A DNA stretch of 64,000 bases from Methyloprofundus sedimenti (GCF_002072955.1 NZ_LPUF01000005.1:30752-94751); one strand, 5' to 3'. Positions 1 through 9,010 are shown, counted from the first letter of the stretch. A program made the numbers and translations. The notes: a model not told the origin generated them from the letters alone.

Positions 1-346
1 AAATCTGCGGTTCTCCAAGGATCATGGATTCCAGTCCACTGGCGACACGAAAAATATGCCGGATTAATGCGTTATCAGTATGTGCATAGAGAAATGGCTG
101 GAATTCAGTCTGCTTTAGTTGGCGGTTACGAGAAATCCAGTCGATCACGGCCTCAATATTATTATCCTGAGTGGCGCAGTATATTTCAGTGCGATTGCAA
201 GTTGATAGAATGGCTGCTTCGGATATGTGTTGTTGCTGGCATAGGTCTGTGACCGCATCGTACAATATCTCTGTCGGAAATGCTAGGCGCTCCCTGATTG
301 AAACGGGCGCAGTAGTATAATTGATGCCTAGAGCAAGGAGTGTCAT
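1..346 (-). CDS. hemA: Glutamyl-tRNA reductase, N-terminal part (cut by window edge)
   Basis: Reading the minus strand from an ATG at 346 gives 115 residues with no stop before the window edge. The protein begins MTLLALGINYTTAPVSIRER and carries STCNRTEIY near residue 48 and GLESMILGEPQI at the end of the visible part; these are the catalytic-Cys region (Cys50) and the following conserved motif of glutamyl-tRNA reductase. The enzyme reduces Glu-tRNA to glutamate-1-semialdehyde, the first step of C5 tetrapyrrole synthesis. The start is fixed because the codon directly upstream of the ATG is an in-frame TAA. It is divergent from the lipoprotein-lolB-ispE-prs genes, the same arrangement as in E. 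coli. The catalytic and NADPH domains lie outside the window. hemB, the enzyme two steps on, is at 38791. Confidence 0.95.
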   Translation of the reverse strand, partial: MTLLALGINYTTAPVSIRERLAFPTEILYDAVTDLCQQQHISEAAILSTCNRTEIYCATQDNNIEAVIDWISRNRQLKQTEFQPFLYAHTDNALIRHIFRVASGLESMILGEPQI

Positions 347-817
347 TTATGCTGGATAGTTTAAGGTTAGCGAAGGTGCTTATATCATTGGAAATCGTTT
401 ATTCTAAGGAATTTTTGCTGGTAAGCCAAATGGAATAAAAAATCAATGTGTTTCGGTGCTGTTTGTAAAAAAAATCTAAGCCCCGGGAAAGTCGAAATTG
501 TTCTGTTTATTGTTGTTTGAAACTGAGTTTGCATGAATATATGCGGGTAATGTGGCAGTTATTAACATGCGGTGCTTGTGTGTAGGCTATATATTAATAT
601 GGGGCTGATTTTTTCATTGACGGTAGTCATGTAGGCGCGAAAAGGAGGCCGTATCAATATTTATATTTAATGCGTATAATTTACTTTGTGCATACAAGGC
701 CAGTTCAAAGTTGTATTACCTGGGTCTGCGCAAATATTCTGGTGCCGATAGCAACTCAAGCCTAAGCCAATATTTTTTTACAATGGATTTAGGTTAAATT
801 TTAAGGAAATTTCATCG
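347..817. other. Divergent intergenic region hemA / TPR lipoprotein
   Basis: About 470 bases without a convincing gene. It must hold the promoters for leftward hemA and the rightward lipoprotein-lolB-ispE genes. The best rightward -10 candidate is TATAAT at 675-680, but the sequence 17 bases upstream is a poor -35, so a promoter here is only suggested. A ribosome binding site AAGGAA at 803-808 precedes the ATG at 818. I see no RNA gene or repeat in this stretch. Confidence 0.5.
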
Positions 818-2545
818 ATGGTTTTAAAAGTAATGATGCTGCTAAGTTTTTTTATATTGTCAGCGTGTGTAACGAAAAATTCCCAAAGTTTAAGTAACCC
901 GCCTGCAAAGGAAAATGAGCCAAAGCTAGTTAGTGTGGAGCAGCAGGAAAGAAAGACAGAAATATCTCCTGATGTTTTGTTTTTATTAATGACTGCTGAA
1001 ATTGCAGGGCAACGTGGGCAATATGATCTGGCATTGGATGGTTATTTACGGGCATCTGAACGCGTTAAGGATATAAATGTTATTCAGCGGGCGGCAAAAA
1101 TTGCATTGTATTTACAGGATGATGTGAAATTAAAGCAAGCTGTGGATTTATGGCTAGAAGAAGATCCGAATAGTCTGGAGGCTCGGTATCTGGTGGCTGT
1201 TGCAGCATTAAAATCGGGAGATCAGCAAGAAGCATTTAATAATATTGAATTTATTCTGCTTAATGACGCAAGTAATTTTGATGACCATGCTATTTCTATG
1301 ATTAAGAATTTATCTGATCAGCAGAGCATGACTTTAGCATATCAGGTATTTTCTGAGTTAAGCGGTAAATATCAAGACAATGCCAAGCTGTATTTTATTC
1401 TGGCGTTGATGGATGTGCAGTCTCATAAAATAAGATCTGCGCAAATTAATATCTCTCAAGCTTTGGAGCTTGAGCCACAATGGCAGAAAGCTTTATTGTT
1501 GCAAGCTCAACTCTATATTACGCAAGGAAAGTTTGCTGAAGCGACAGATGTTTTACAGCAGATAAATAAGCTTGAAGAAAATGTGCAAATGCAAGAGCAA
1601 ATAGCGCAGTTATTGATACAGCAAGGACGATTTTCTGAAGCAGAAACTATTTTGCAGGATTTGATTGATAAATACCCTGAAAATAATGAGTTACGGTTTA
1701 AGCTCGCATTAGTTTACCTGCAAACTGAGCAGGAAGAATCTGCACGTAATATTTTGCAGGATCTGGTCAATGAAAAAGACTATAAAGATAAGGCTTCATT
1801 TTATCTAGGCAGCATGGATGGCAAGGCTAAACGCAATGATGAGGCTTTGGTATGGTTTGACTCAATTGGTATCGGGCCGTATAAATATGAAGCAAGAATT
1901 AGTTCAATTTTGATTTTAATGGATGATAATCGCTTTCAGGAAGCTGGCGCAAGATTGATAAGTTTAAAAAAAGAGTTTCCAGAAAAAACGATGGACTTAG
2001 TCTTGGTCGAAGCGGAAATATATACCCAGCAACATTTATATCAGCAAGGTTTTGATGTGTTGACTGATGCACTACTAACTGAGCCGGATAATAAAAAGAT
2101 ACTTTATGCGCGAGCATTAATTGCTGAGAAGTTAGGCGAGCTACAAATATTAGAAGATGATCTCAAATATATTCTGCAAAAGCATCCTAATGATGCTGAT
2201 ATTTTAAACGCTTTAGGGTATACCCTGGTGGATAAAACTACTCGTTATGAAGAAGCGCAAACCTATCTGGATAAAGCGATAGCAATTAAGCCTCATGAGC
2301 CTATTATTATGGATAGTTATGGCTGGTTATTGTTTAAACTGGGGCGGTTTGATGAGGCTAGAGAATACCTTCAACGTGCATATAATCTGGAGCCTCAGGC
2401 TGAAATAGCTGCGCATTTAGTTGAAGTCTTGTGGGCTTTGCAACACAACAGAGAGGCGAAAGCACTACTAAGCAAGGCTATAGCAAAAAATCCTGATAAT
2501 GCATTATTAATAGAACTTGAGGCGCGCTTATTGAGCGGTAATTAA
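818..2545 (+). CDS. TPR-repeat outer-membrane lipoprotein
   Basis: 575 residues. The N-terminus is a hydrophobic signal followed by the lipobox LSAC at residues 14-17, so it should be lipidated and, lacking an Asp after the Cys, sorted to the outer membrane. The rest is helical with degenerate 34-residue tetratricopeptide units, clearest near the C-terminus (for example ALGYTLVDKTTRYEEAQTYL and SYGWLLFKLGRFDEAREYL). TPR arrays mediate protein-protein contacts; no enzymatic motif is visible. The stop codon shares one base with the lolB start, so the two are translationally coupled. Similar TPR proteins sit directly upstream of lolB in many gammaproteobacteria, which hints at an envelope role, but the specific function is unknown. 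Confidence 0.85.
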   Translation: MVLKVMMLLSFFILSACVTKNSQSLSNPPAKENEPKLVSVEQQERKTEISPDVLFLLMTAEIAGQRGQYDLALDGYLRASERVKDINVIQRAAKIALYLQDDVKLKQAVDLWLEEDPNSLEARYLVAVAALKSGDQQEAFNNIEFILLNDASNFDDHAISMIKNLSDQQSMTLAYQVFSELSGKYQDNAKLYFILALMDVQSHKIRSAQINISQALELEPQWQKALLLQAQLYITQGKFAEATDVLQQINKLEENVQMQEQIAQLLIQQGRFSEAETILQDLIDKYPENNELRFKLALVYLQTEQEESARNILQDLVNEKDYKDKASFYLGSMDGKAKRNDEALVWFDSIGIGPYKYEARISSILILMDDNRFQEAGARLISLKKEFPEKTMDLVLVEAEIYTQQHLYQQGFDVLTDALLTEPDNKKILYARALIAEKLGELQILEDDLKYILQKHPNDADILNALGYTLVDKTTRYEEAQTYLDKAIAIKPHEPIIMDSYGWLLFKLGRFDEAREYLQRAYNLEPQAEIAAHLVEVLWALQHNREAKALLSKAIAKNPDNALLIELEARLLSGN

Positions 2546-3105
2546 TGCGCGCAAGTGTATTATGCATGATTTTGTTGGCTTTAGCGGGTTGTGGCTCGAT
2601 AAAAACCTTTGATGCAGAGCAAGGTCAGCAAATGAGCCAGCAGCAGAGGCTAGACATTCGGCAGTGGAATATGCAGGGTCGATTGTTGATTAAGAGTAAT
2701 GAAGTTCTGACGGCTAATATTCAATGGCAGCATAATAAGCAAAGAGATGTATTGAAGTTATCGGGTGCCTTGGGTTTGGGGGCCATATTAATAGAGCTAA
2801 GAGAGCATGAGATTGTATTGTATGATGCACATGGAGATAAGCAAGTTTCACAGGATATAGATGCATTTATTGCTCGGCAAATAGGTTTTATTGTGCCAAT
2901 AACGGCTTTGCGGTGTTGGGTGTTGGGTGCATATTTGCAGGGTGTGCCGGTGGAGCAGTTGGGAAATGGCTTTCAACAATTGGGGTGGCGTATTGCTTAC
3001 GATGAATATATGACTACCTCAGTTGGTGTTTTGCCGCGCAGAATTAAAGTGACAAAAGAAAATATAAAATTAAAGCTGATAGTTGATCAGTGGGAAATAC
3101 AATGA
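2545..3105 (+). CDS. lolB: Outer-membrane lipoprotein insertion receptor LolB
   Basis: 186 residues with a signal peptide and lipobox LAGC at residues 13-16. LolB is itself an outer-membrane lipoprotein that takes lipoproteins from periplasmic LolA and inserts them in the outer membrane. The body fits the family: an early NMQGRLLIKSN strand, a hydrophobic GALGLGAILIELRE strand pair, and a late GWRIAYDEY segment followed by PRRIKVTKENIKLKLIVDQW, typical of the last strands of the half barrel. Its position between a TPR lipoprotein and ispE matches the conserved lolB-ispE-prs order. The start overlaps the previous stop (TAATG) and the stop overlaps the ispE start (ATGA), so the three are one translational unit. 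Confidence 0.9.
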   Translation: MRASVLCMILLALAGCGSIKTFDAEQGQQMSQQQRLDIRQWNMQGRLLIKSNEVLTANIQWQHNKQRDVLKLSGALGLGAILIELREHEIVLYDAHGDKQVSQDIDAFIARQIGFIVPITALRCWVLGAYLQGVPVEQLGNGFQQLGWRIAYDEYMTTSVGVLPRRIKVTKENIKLKLIVDQWEIQ

Positions 3106-3980
3106 CTGAGCAAAAAGATTCCGAGTTAGGCTGGGGAATACGCTGGCCAGCACCAGCAAAATTAAATTTAATGTTGAGGATAATAGGGCGGCGAGAAGAT
3201 GGCTATCATCTATTGCAAACAGTATTTCAAATAATTGATCTAACAGATAATTTAACCTTCTGTAAGGCAGAGGATGGTTGTGTTCGATTAAAAAATGCTA
3301 TCCCCGGGGTAAGGGAGGAAGATGACTTGACGGTGCGGGCTGCTCTGTTGTTGAAGCAAGAAGCCGGATATCAGGGTGGCGTTTGTATAGACATAGAAAA
3401 AAACCTTCCAATGGGTGGTGGGCTAGGCGGTGGAAGTTCTGATGCTGCAACTGTTTTGGTGGTTTTAAACCGGTTGTGGCATTTGGGAATTTCTGAGCAG
3501 CGCTTAATGGAGTTAGGGTTGGCATTGGGTGCTGATGTGCCAGTTTTTATCAAAGGAACAAGCACTTGGGCTGAAGGTGTAGGTGAAAAACTAACCACGA
3601 TTGACTTGCCGAATGCCTGGTTTGTAGTGCTTAAACCTCAATGCCATGTAGATACTGGAAAAATATTTTCTGCAAATGATTTGACACGAGACAGTAAATC
3701 AATCAAAATAGCCGACTTTAACTCAGGGGAGAATCAAAATGATTGTTCAACTGTTGTTAAGGAACGCTACATTGAAGTAGAGCAAGCTTTGGATAAGCTT
3801 GGTGAATATGGACAAGCTAGATTGACGGGGACGGGAGCATGCGTTTTTGTTCAGTTTGGTGATCAGCAGTCTGCACGGGATGTGTATACTAAGTTAGCTT
3901 CAAGTAATGAAGTGTATATTGCACAAGGATTGGCTATTTCACCACTGCATAAGCAGATGTGTGAACTCTTTAATATCTAA
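3102..3980 (+). CDS. ispE: 4-diphosphocytidyl-2-C-methyl-D-erythritol kinase
   Basis: 292 residues from the ATG at 3102. An upstream in-frame GTG at 3090 is possible, but the ATG overlaps the lolB stop (ATGA), has GGGA 6 bases upstream and gives the usual family length. IspE phosphorylates CDP-methylerythritol in the MEP isoprenoid pathway. GHMP-kinase features are visible: PAKLNL with Lys20, the glycine-rich ATP loop PMGGGLGGGSSDAA at about 103-116, ALGADVPVF, and the C-terminal LTGTGACVFV. The isoprenoid products feed IspB, encoded at 54239 in this window. Confidence 0.95.
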   Translation: MTEQKDSELGWGIRWPAPAKLNLMLRIIGRREDGYHLLQTVFQIIDLTDNLTFCKAEDGCVRLKNAIPGVREEDDLTVRAALLLKQEAGYQGGVCIDIEKNLPMGGGLGGGSSDAATVLVVLNRLWHLGISEQRLMELGLALGADVPVFIKGTSTWAEGVGEKLTTIDLPNAWFVVLKPQCHVDTGKIFSANDLTRDSKSIKIADFNSGENQNDCSTVVKERYIEVEQALDKLGEYGQARLTGTGACVFVQFGDQQSARDVYTKLASSNEVYIAQGLAISPLHKQMCELFNI

Positions 3981-3982
3981 AT

Positions 3983-4057
3983 TGGGCTGTCGCCAAGCGG
4001 TAAGGCACGGGGTTTTGATCTCCGCATACCCAGGTTCGAATCCTGGCAGCCCAGCCA
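3983..4057 (+). tRNA. tRNA-Gln (anticodon TTG)
   Basis: A 75-base cloverleaf with the CCA encoded. The acceptor TGGGCTG pairs with CAGCCCA, the anticodon loop is TTTTGAT with TTG, and the T arm has GGTTCGAATCC. It lies between ispE and prs only two bases after the ispE stop, so it is probably processed from the same transcript. Gammaproteobacteria commonly have tRNA-Gln at this site. Confidence 0.95.
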
Positions 4058-4103
4058 TTTATTCTTCCATGAAATCAGATCGGTACTATAGAGGGTGCTC
4101 TAA

Positions 4104-5060
4104 ATGAGTAGTGATACTTCAATGATGGTTTTTTCTGGCAATGCCAATAGAGAGCTGTCGGAAGGCATAGTTCGTCGATTGAGCATGCGCCTTGGAATGG
4201 CTTCGGTGGGGCGCTTCAGTGATGGTGAAGTGACCGTAGAGATTGAAGAAAATGTCAGGGATAAGGATGTTTTTGTTATTCAGCCAACATGTCAGCCAAC
4301 AAATGAAAATTTGATGGAGTTATTAGTGATGATCGATGCTTTGAAAAGAGCGTCTGCATCAAGAATAACAGCGGTAATGCCTTACTATGGATATTCAAGG
4401 CAAGATAGACGATCGCGTTCGGCGCGAGTGGCAATTAGTGCCAAGTTGGTGGCTAAGATGGTGGGTGTTGCAGGGGCGGATAGGGTGCTAACCGTTGATT
4501 TGCATGCTGATCAGATACAGGGTTTTTTTGATATACCTGTGGATAATGTGTACGCGTCTCCATTGTTGCTGGGTGATGTATGGCGTCAGGATTATCAGAA
4601 TTTAATAGTTGTTTCTCCGGATGTTGGTGGTGTTGTCAGGGCTAGAGCTTTGGCGAAGCGGCTGGATGATGCGGATTTAGCAATTATAGACAAGCGTCGA
4701 CCAATGGCCAATGTGGCAGAGGTGATGCATATAATAGGTGATGTAAGTGGCAAGACTTGCGTCATGATAGACGATTTAGTTGATACAGCTGGTACGCTAT
4801 GTAGCGCGGCAGTTGCATTAAAAAAGCAGGGTGCCGTTAAGGTGGTTGCTTATTGTACTCACCCTGTGTTGTCGGGTCGTGCAATTGAAAATTTGCGGAA
4901 CTCGGTTCTGGATGAGTTGATAGTAACAGATACTATTCCGTTAGGTGTGGAGGCGGCAAATTTAGGAAAAATACGGCAGTTAAGTGTTGCGGATATGTTA
5001 GCCGAAACAATTAGAAGGATTGCTATGGGTGAGTCAGTTAGCTCGCTATATGTTGATTGA
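4104..5060 (+). CDS. prs: Ribose-phosphate pyrophosphokinase
   Basis: 318 residues, the standard length. The enzyme makes PRPP from ribose-5-phosphate and ATP for nucleotide, histidine and tryptophan synthesis. Visible family motifs are the opening [24 protein letters not shown] in the flexible catalytic region, [35 protein letters not shown], and the PRPP-binding loop [14 protein letters not shown]. It follows tRNA-Gln and precedes rplY by 36 bases, keeping the conserved ispE-tRNA-prs-rplY-pth order. Confidence 0.97.
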   Translation: MSSDTSMMVFSGNANRELSEGIVRRLSMRLGMASVGRFSDGEVTVEIEENVRDKDVFVIQPTCQPTNENLMELLVMIDALKRASASRITAVMPYYGYSRQDRRSRSARVAISAKLVAKMVGVAGADRVLTVDLHADQIQGFFDIPVDNVYASPLLLGDVWRQDYQNLIVVSPDVGGVVRARALAKRLDDADLAIIDKRRPMANVAEVMHIIGDVSGKTCVMIDDLVDTAGTLCSAAVALKKQGAVKVVAYCTHPVLSGRAIENLRNSVLDELIVTDTIPLGVEAANLGKIRQLSVADMLAETIRRIAMGESVSSLYVD

Positions 5061-5096
5061 TGATTTTAAGTTATTGTGTTGGTTGTGGAGATTTAG

Positions 5097-5735
5097 ATGT
5101 CTAGCGTTTTTGAATTTGTTGCTGTAAGTAGAGAGAATGCAGGTACGGGTAATGCTAAAGCGATTCGTCGTAAAGGTAATGTGCCGGCTGTAATCTATGG
5201 TGGTTCGTCAGAACCTGAGTTAATAGAATTAAGCCATAATGAAGTTATGAAAAGACTGGCGAATGAAGCAGTTTATTCGCATGTGTTGCAATTGAATGTT
5301 GGTGGTAAGGTGCAAAATGCAATCTTAAAAGATATGCAAAGACATCCTGCAAAAGATACTGTGATTCATATGGATTTCATGCGCATTTCTATGGGCGAGA
5401 AAATTAAGGTTCATGTTCCATTGCACTTTATTAACGAGGAGGTCTCGAAGGGTGTTAAGGCGGGCGGAGTTGTGACGCATTCAATGGTTGAATTGGAGGT
5501 TTTGTGTCTGCCTGGTAATTTGCCTGAATATATAGAAGTGGATTTGACGGATGTTGAAATAGGTGATTCTGTGCATTTATCGGATATTGTAGTGCCTGAT
5601 GGTGTTGAAGTGATAGCGCTATCGCATGGCGAAGATCATAACTTGCCAGTTGCCCAGATTATGAAGACGAGAGGGCCTGGAGGTGATGAGGATGAAGAGG
5701 CGAGTGATGGAGAGGATGAGTCTGTCGCTGACTAA
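5097..5735 (+). CDS. rplY: 50S ribosomal protein L25, long (Ctc/TL5) form
   Basis: 212 residues. The first 95 or so are the 5S-rRNA-binding L25 domain (GNAKAIRRKGNVPAVIYGG, then HMDFMRI), and the rest is the C-terminal beta domain of the Ctc/TL5 form with a very acidic tail (GGDEDEEASDGEDESVAD). E. coli L25 has only the first domain. The stop TAA shares its last base with the pth ATG at 5735, giving tight coupling. L25 binds the 5S rRNA loop E region and is not essential in E. coli. Confidence 0.96.
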   Translation: MSSVFEFVAVSRENAGTGNAKAIRRKGNVPAVIYGGSSEPELIELSHNEVMKRLANEAVYSHVLQLNVGGKVQNAILKDMQRHPAKDTVIHMDFMRISMGEKIKVHVPLHFINEEVSKGVKAGGVVTHSMVELEVLCLPGNLPEYIEVDLTDVEIGDSVHLSDIVVPDGVEVIALSHGEDHNLPVAQIMKTRGPGGDEDEEASDGEDESVAD

Positions 5736-6304
5736 TGGTTAAGCTTCTTGTAGGTCTCGGTAATCCGGGTCAAAAATACACCAAAACCCGGCATAATGCC
5801 GGGTTTTTGTTTTTGGATGAACTAGTAAAAGAGAAGGGGGCTGCCTTTTCTCGGCAGGTGCGGTTTTTTGGTGATCTTGCGGAAATAAATATGGGGCTGG
5901 GTAAGCTGTACTTATTAAAGCCAGTTACATTTATGAATCGTAGTGGTCAGTCGGTTTCTTCAGTAATGAAATATTACAAAATTAAACCGGAAGAAATTCT
6001 AGTTATTCATGATGAGCTGGATTTTGAGGTTGGGGTGCTGAAGTTGAAATTCGGTGGCGGGCATGGAGGTCATAATGGGCTTCGAGATATTATTGCTGCT
6101 GTAGGTGTGAGGGACTTCAAAAGGTTGCGCGTTGGAATTGGTCGGCCAAAGCCAGGGATGCAAGTAGTCGACTATGTTTTATCGGATTTTTCCAAAAATG
6201 ATCTACAGTATATCAAAGAAATATATAGTGATTTTTTTAATTATTTGCCTTTGATACAGAATGGTGATTTTGGCTTGGTTATGCAGAAACTGCATTCTAC
6301 ATAA
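5735..6304 (+). CDS. pth: Peptidyl-tRNA hydrolase
   Basis: 189 residues. Pth releases peptides from prematurely dropped peptidyl-tRNA. The signature VGLGNPGQKYTKTRHNAGF includes the catalytic His20, and HDELDFEVG carries the conserved Asp near residue 94; GGGHGGHNGLRDI follows. It is coupled to rplY by a one-base stop-start overlap. The part that encodes TRHNAGFLFL also forms a hairpin with a T-run in the DNA (see the separate entry at 5783-5808). E. coli has ychF after pth; here tRNA genes follow instead. Confidence 0.97.
   Translation: MVKLLVGLGNPGQKYTKTRHNAGFLFLDELVKEKGAAFSRQVRFFGDLAEINMGLGKLYLLKPVTFMNRSGQSVSSVMKYYKIKPEEILVIHDELDFEVGVLKLKFGGGHGGHNGLRDIIAAVGVRDFKRLRVGIGRPKPGMQVVDYVLSDFSKNDLQYIKEIYSDFFNYLPLIQNGDFGLVMQKLHST
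5783..5808 (+). terminator. Terminator-shaped hairpin inside pth
   Basis: An 11-base-pair perfect stem (783-793 pairs with 797-807, loop TAA) with GC-rich core CCCGGCA/TGCCGGG is followed by TTTTTG and then TTTTT. This has the form of an intrinsic terminator but lies in codons 17-25 of pth, where the protein motif TRHNAG is conserved. Translating ribosomes would disrupt it, so it could act only when pth translation stalls or fails. The structure is seen directly; any function is inference. Confidence 0.4.
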
Positions 6305-6320
6305 AAAATTATTAAAAAAA

Positions 6321-6349
6321 TTGACATAATAAAAAAAACCAATCATAAT
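6321..6349 (+). promoter_or_regulatory. Promoter of the tRNA-tufB-secE-nusG operon
   Basis: TTGACA at 6321-6326 and CATAAT at 6344-6349 are separated by exactly 17 bases, and the upstream sequence is an A/T-rich run resembling an UP element. The expected start near 6356 is seven bases before tRNA-Tyr. It is among the best sigma70 matches in the window and fits the stable-RNA and EF-Tu genes it precedes. Confidence 0.85.
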
Positions 6350-6362
6350 GCCTGTTCTGAAC

Positions 6363-6447
6363 GGAGGGGTTCCCGAGCGGCCAAAGGGATCAGACTGTAA
6401 ATCTGACGGCTCTGCCTTCGGAGGTTCGAATCCTCCCCCCTCCACCA
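6363..6447 (+). tRNA. tRNA-Tyr (anticodon GTA)
   Basis: An 85-base class II tRNA with long variable arm and encoded CCA. The acceptor GGAGGGG pairs with CCCCTCC, the anticodon loop holds GTA (CTGTAAA), and the T arm is GAGGTTCGAATCCTC. It is the first gene of the tRNA-Tyr, tRNA-Gly, tRNA-Thr, tufB transcript, the same cluster found upstream of tufB in E. coli (tyrU-glyT-thrT). Confidence 0.96.
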
Positions 6448-6463
6448 TTCAGAAATGAATTAT

Positions 6464-6537
6464 GCGGGTGTAGTTCAATGGTAGAACTCCAGCCTTCCAA
6501 GCTGATCACGTGGGTTCGATTCCCATCACCCGCTCCA
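6464..6537 (+). tRNA. tRNA-Gly (anticodon TCC)
   Basis: A 74-base tRNA with CCA encoded. The acceptor GCGGGTG pairs with CACCCGC and the anticodon loop CTTCCAA contains TCC. The anticodon stem CCAGC/GCTGA has a C-A opposition at its outer pair; the other four pairs are regular. It belongs to the tufB tRNA cluster. Confidence 0.94.
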
Positions 6538-6546
6538 AAAAATTAA

Positions 6547-6621
<75 letters not shown>

Positions 6622-6664
6622 TTTATACTGATTGTTGCAAACATTTAATTAAGGTCTTTGAAAG

Positions 6665-7888
6665 ATGGCTAAAGAAAAATTTGAACGTAATAAACCACAT
6701 GTAAACGTAGGCACAATCGGTCACGTTGATCACGGAAAAACGACGCTAACAGCTGCATTAACGAAAGTTATGGCGGAACTGCAGGGTGGTGGTATAGTCA
6801 AGGCGTTTGATCAAATTGATAATGCGCCAGAAGAGCGTGAACGTGGTATTACAATTGCAACATCACACGTAGAGTATGAGTCTGAGACTCGCCACTACGC
6901 TCACGTAGACTGTCCGGGTCACGCGGATTATGTAAAAAACATGATTACTGGTGCTGCGCAAATGGATGGTGCTATTCTGGTGTGTGGTGCAACTGATGGC
7001 CCTATGCCGCAAACAAGAGAGCATATCCTGCTATCAAGACAAGTAGGTGTGCCATATATCGTTGTATTTCTGAACAAAGCTGACATCCTTGCTGATGACT
7101 GCGGTGGATTAGGAACAGAAGAATATAACGAAATGATCGAATTAGTTGAAATGGAGCTTCGTGAGTTATTAGACTTATATGAATTTCCTGGTGATGATAC
7201 ACCCATTATAGTTGGATCAGCATTAAAAGCATTAGAAGGTGATACAAGCGAAGTAGGCATGCCTTCCGTCATTAAATTAGTTGAAGCGCTGGATACTTAT
7301 ATTCCAGAGCCAGTAAGAGCAACTGAAGGATCATTCTTATTACCGATTGAAGATGTATTTTCAATCTCAGGTCGCGGAACAGTGGTAACGGGACGTGTAG
7401 AGCGTGGTATTGTTAAGGTTGGGGAAGAGATCGAAATCGTAGGCATCAAGCCAACAGTAAAAACGACCTGTACAGGTGTTGAAATGTTTCGTAAGCTTCT
7501 AGATCGTGGGGAAGCGGGCGATAACGTGGGTATCCTGTTAAGAGGAACAAAACGCGAAGATGTTGAGCGTGGGCAGGTACTGGCGCATGTAGGTTCAATT
7601 AAGCCACACACAAGATTCTCGGCAGAAATATACGTACTGTCGAAAGATGAAGGTGGTCGTCATACGCCATTTTTTAATGGATATCGTCCACAGTTCTACT
7701 TCAGAACAACCGATGTAACCGGCGCTGTTGAATTGCCAGCAGGAACAGAAATGGTAATGCCTGGAGATAACGTATCAGTAGAAGTGACCTTGATCGCGCC
7801 AATTGCGATGGAAGAAGGGTTACGTTTTGCGATCCGTGAAGGTGGTCGTACAGTGGGTGCGGGTGTTGTTGCAAAAATCATTGAATAA
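6665..7888 (+). CDS. tufB: Elongation factor Tu, copy 1
   Basis: 407 residues. EF-Tu delivers aminoacyl-tRNA to the ribosomal A site as a GTPase. G1 is GHVDHGKT (19-26), G3 is DCPGH (82-86) and G4 is NKAD (137-140). It is longer than E. coli EF-Tu (394) mainly because of about ten extra residues right after G4, in the span [17 protein letters not shown] (141-157), plus a few near residue 195. It differs from the second copy at 23109 by only three residues (Glu/Lys at 74, Leu/Met in FLLPIED, Ala/Glu in LPAGTE). tRNA genes precede and follow it, as in E. coli tufB. Confidence 0.97.
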   Translation: MAKEKFERNKPHVNVGTIGHVDHGKTTLTAALTKVMAELQGGGIVKAFDQIDNAPEERERGITIATSHVEYESETRHYAHVDCPGHADYVKNMITGAAQMDGAILVCGATDGPMPQTREHILLSRQVGVPYIVVFLNKADILADDCGGLGTEEYNEMIELVEMELRELLDLYEFPGDDTPIIVGSALKALEGDTSEVGMPSVIKLVEALDTYIPEPVRATEGSFLLPIEDVFSISGRGTVVTGRVERGIVKVGEEIEIVGIKPTVKTTCTGVEMFRKLLDRGEAGDNVGILLRGTKREDVERGQVLAHVGSIKPHTRFSAEIYVLSKDEGGRHTPFFNGYRPQFYFRTTDVTGAVELPAGTEMVMPGDNVSVEVTLIAPIAMEEGLRFAIREGGRTVGAGVVAKIIE

Positions 7889-7937
7889 TAGCTTTAAGTA
7901 AAGTACAATTATTCGTTGTTAGAAGGTTTATGCGTGT

Positions 7938-8013
7938 AGGTCAGTGGCTCAATTGGTAGAGCAGCGGTCTCCAAAACCGCAGGTTGGGGGTTCGAGTCCC
8001 TCCTGGCCTGCCA
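7938..8013 (+). tRNA. tRNA-Trp (anticodon CCA)
   Basis: A 76-base tRNA with CCA encoded. The acceptor AGGTCAG pairs with CTGGCCT (one G-T), the anticodon stem GCGGT/ACCGC is perfect and the loop CTCCAAA contains CCA. It sits between tufB and secE, a conserved place for tRNA-Trp in proteobacteria. Confidence 0.96.
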
Positions 8014-8065
8014 ACTCGCATTAAATATTATTTAATTTCAAGAAGTTCTCAAATAAATTCATCAA

Positions 8066-8434
8066 ATGAATAGTCAGGCAAAGGAAGTTACATATAATTT
8101 CGATGTACTAAAATATATTTTGTCTCTTGTGCTGATTAGTGCAGGTGTGGTTGCTTTTTACATGTTCTCAGATTACTCTCAATTGTATAGGGTGCTGGGT
8201 ATGGTTGCAATCGTTGTTGTTGCGTTAACGATTATGATGACTACGCAAGCTGGTCATCACTCGTGGTCTTTTGCGCAGGAAGCAAGACAGGAAGTAAGGA
8301 AGGTAGTCTGGCCTACACGCAATGAAACTATGCAAACTACGCTAATGGTATTTGCTATGGTTATAATCGTCGGATTTATTATTTGGCTTCTAGATACTTT
8401 CTTGTTCTGGGCGATTACATCCCTAACAGCTTAA
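8066..8434 (+). CDS. secE: Preprotein translocase subunit SecE
   Basis: 122 residues, the longer proteobacterial form with three membrane segments: about 15-35, 42-60 and 93-117. The conserved cytoplasmic amphipathic stretch EARQEVRKVVWPTRNE lies just before the last segment and is the SecE signature. SecE clamps SecY, encoded at 33383, in the SecYEG channel. It lies between tRNA-Trp and nusG, 12 bases before nusG, in the canonical secE-nusG pair. Confidence 0.96.
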   Translation: MNSQAKEVTYNFDVLKYILSLVLISAGVVAFYMFSDYSQLYRVLGMVAIVVVALTIMMTTQAGHHSWSFAQEARQEVRKVVWPTRNETMQTTLMVFAMVIIVGFIIWLLDTFLFWAITSLTA

Positions 8435-8446
8435 AGAGGTTTAAGG

Positions 8447-8980
8447 ATGGCAATTCGTTGGTATGTTGTTCATGCATATTCAAATTATGAAAAGAAAGTA
8501 AAGCAATCTCTGGAAGAAAAAATTGAAAGAGAGGGTTTAGGCAAATACTTTGGAAAAATTCTTGTACCAACAGAGGAAGTGGTAGAGATGCGAATGGGGC
8601 AACAAAGAAAGAGCGAAAGAAAATTCTTTCCTGGCTATGTCTTAGTGCAAATGGAATTAACTGATGAAACATGGCATCTAGTGAAGGATGAGCCAAGAGT
8701 TTTAGGTTTTATTGGTGGCACTTCAGATCGTCCGGCACCTATTTCTGACAAAGAAGCAGATAGAATTCTAAATAGAGTTGAAGAGGGTGTTAATAAGCCT
8801 AGGCCAAAGGTTTTATTTGAGGTTGGTGAAGTAGTGCGTGTTAATGATGGGCCATTTAAAGATTTTAATGGTGAAATCGAAGAAATTAATTACGAAAAAA
8901 ATAAATTGCGAATTTCAGTGTTAATTTTTGGAAGGTCAACTTCAGTAGAGCTTGCGTTTAATGAAGTAGAGAAAATTTAA
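8447..8980 (+). CDS. nusG: Transcription termination/antitermination factor NusG
   Basis: 177 residues. The N-terminal NGN domain begins [19 protein letters not shown] and contains [12 protein letters not shown] and VLGFIGG; the C-terminal KOW domain is [25 protein letters not shown]. NusG binds RNA polymerase next to the beta prime clamp and joins it to Rho or to S10 on the ribosome. Both RNA polymerase large subunits and S10 are encoded downstream in this window. AAGAGG upstream of the ATG acts as ribosome binding site. Confidence 0.97.
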   Translation: MAIRWYVVHAYSNYEKKVKQSLEEKIEREGLGKYFGKILVPTEEVVEMRMGQQRKSERKFFPGYVLVQMELTDETWHLVKDEPRVLGFIGGTSDRPAPISDKEADRILNRVEEGVNKPRPKVLFEVGEVVRVNDGPFKDFNGEIEEINYEKNKLRISVLIFGRSTSVELAFNEVEKI

Positions 8981-9010
8981 ATAGCACAACAAAAAAGATT
9001 TTTATAACGG

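Noticed and set aside
67..252. 61-residue plus-strand frame at the left edge
   Set aside because: The minus strand codes for hemA with clear family motifs.
3907..4107. 66-residue frame across the ispE end and tRNA-Gln
   Set aside because: It overlaps a certain tRNA and has no recognisable protein features.
6203..6448. 81-residue minus-strand frame across the pth end and tRNA-Tyr
   Set aside because: Antisense to a certain tRNA and to pth; a common artefact over tRNA-Tyr.
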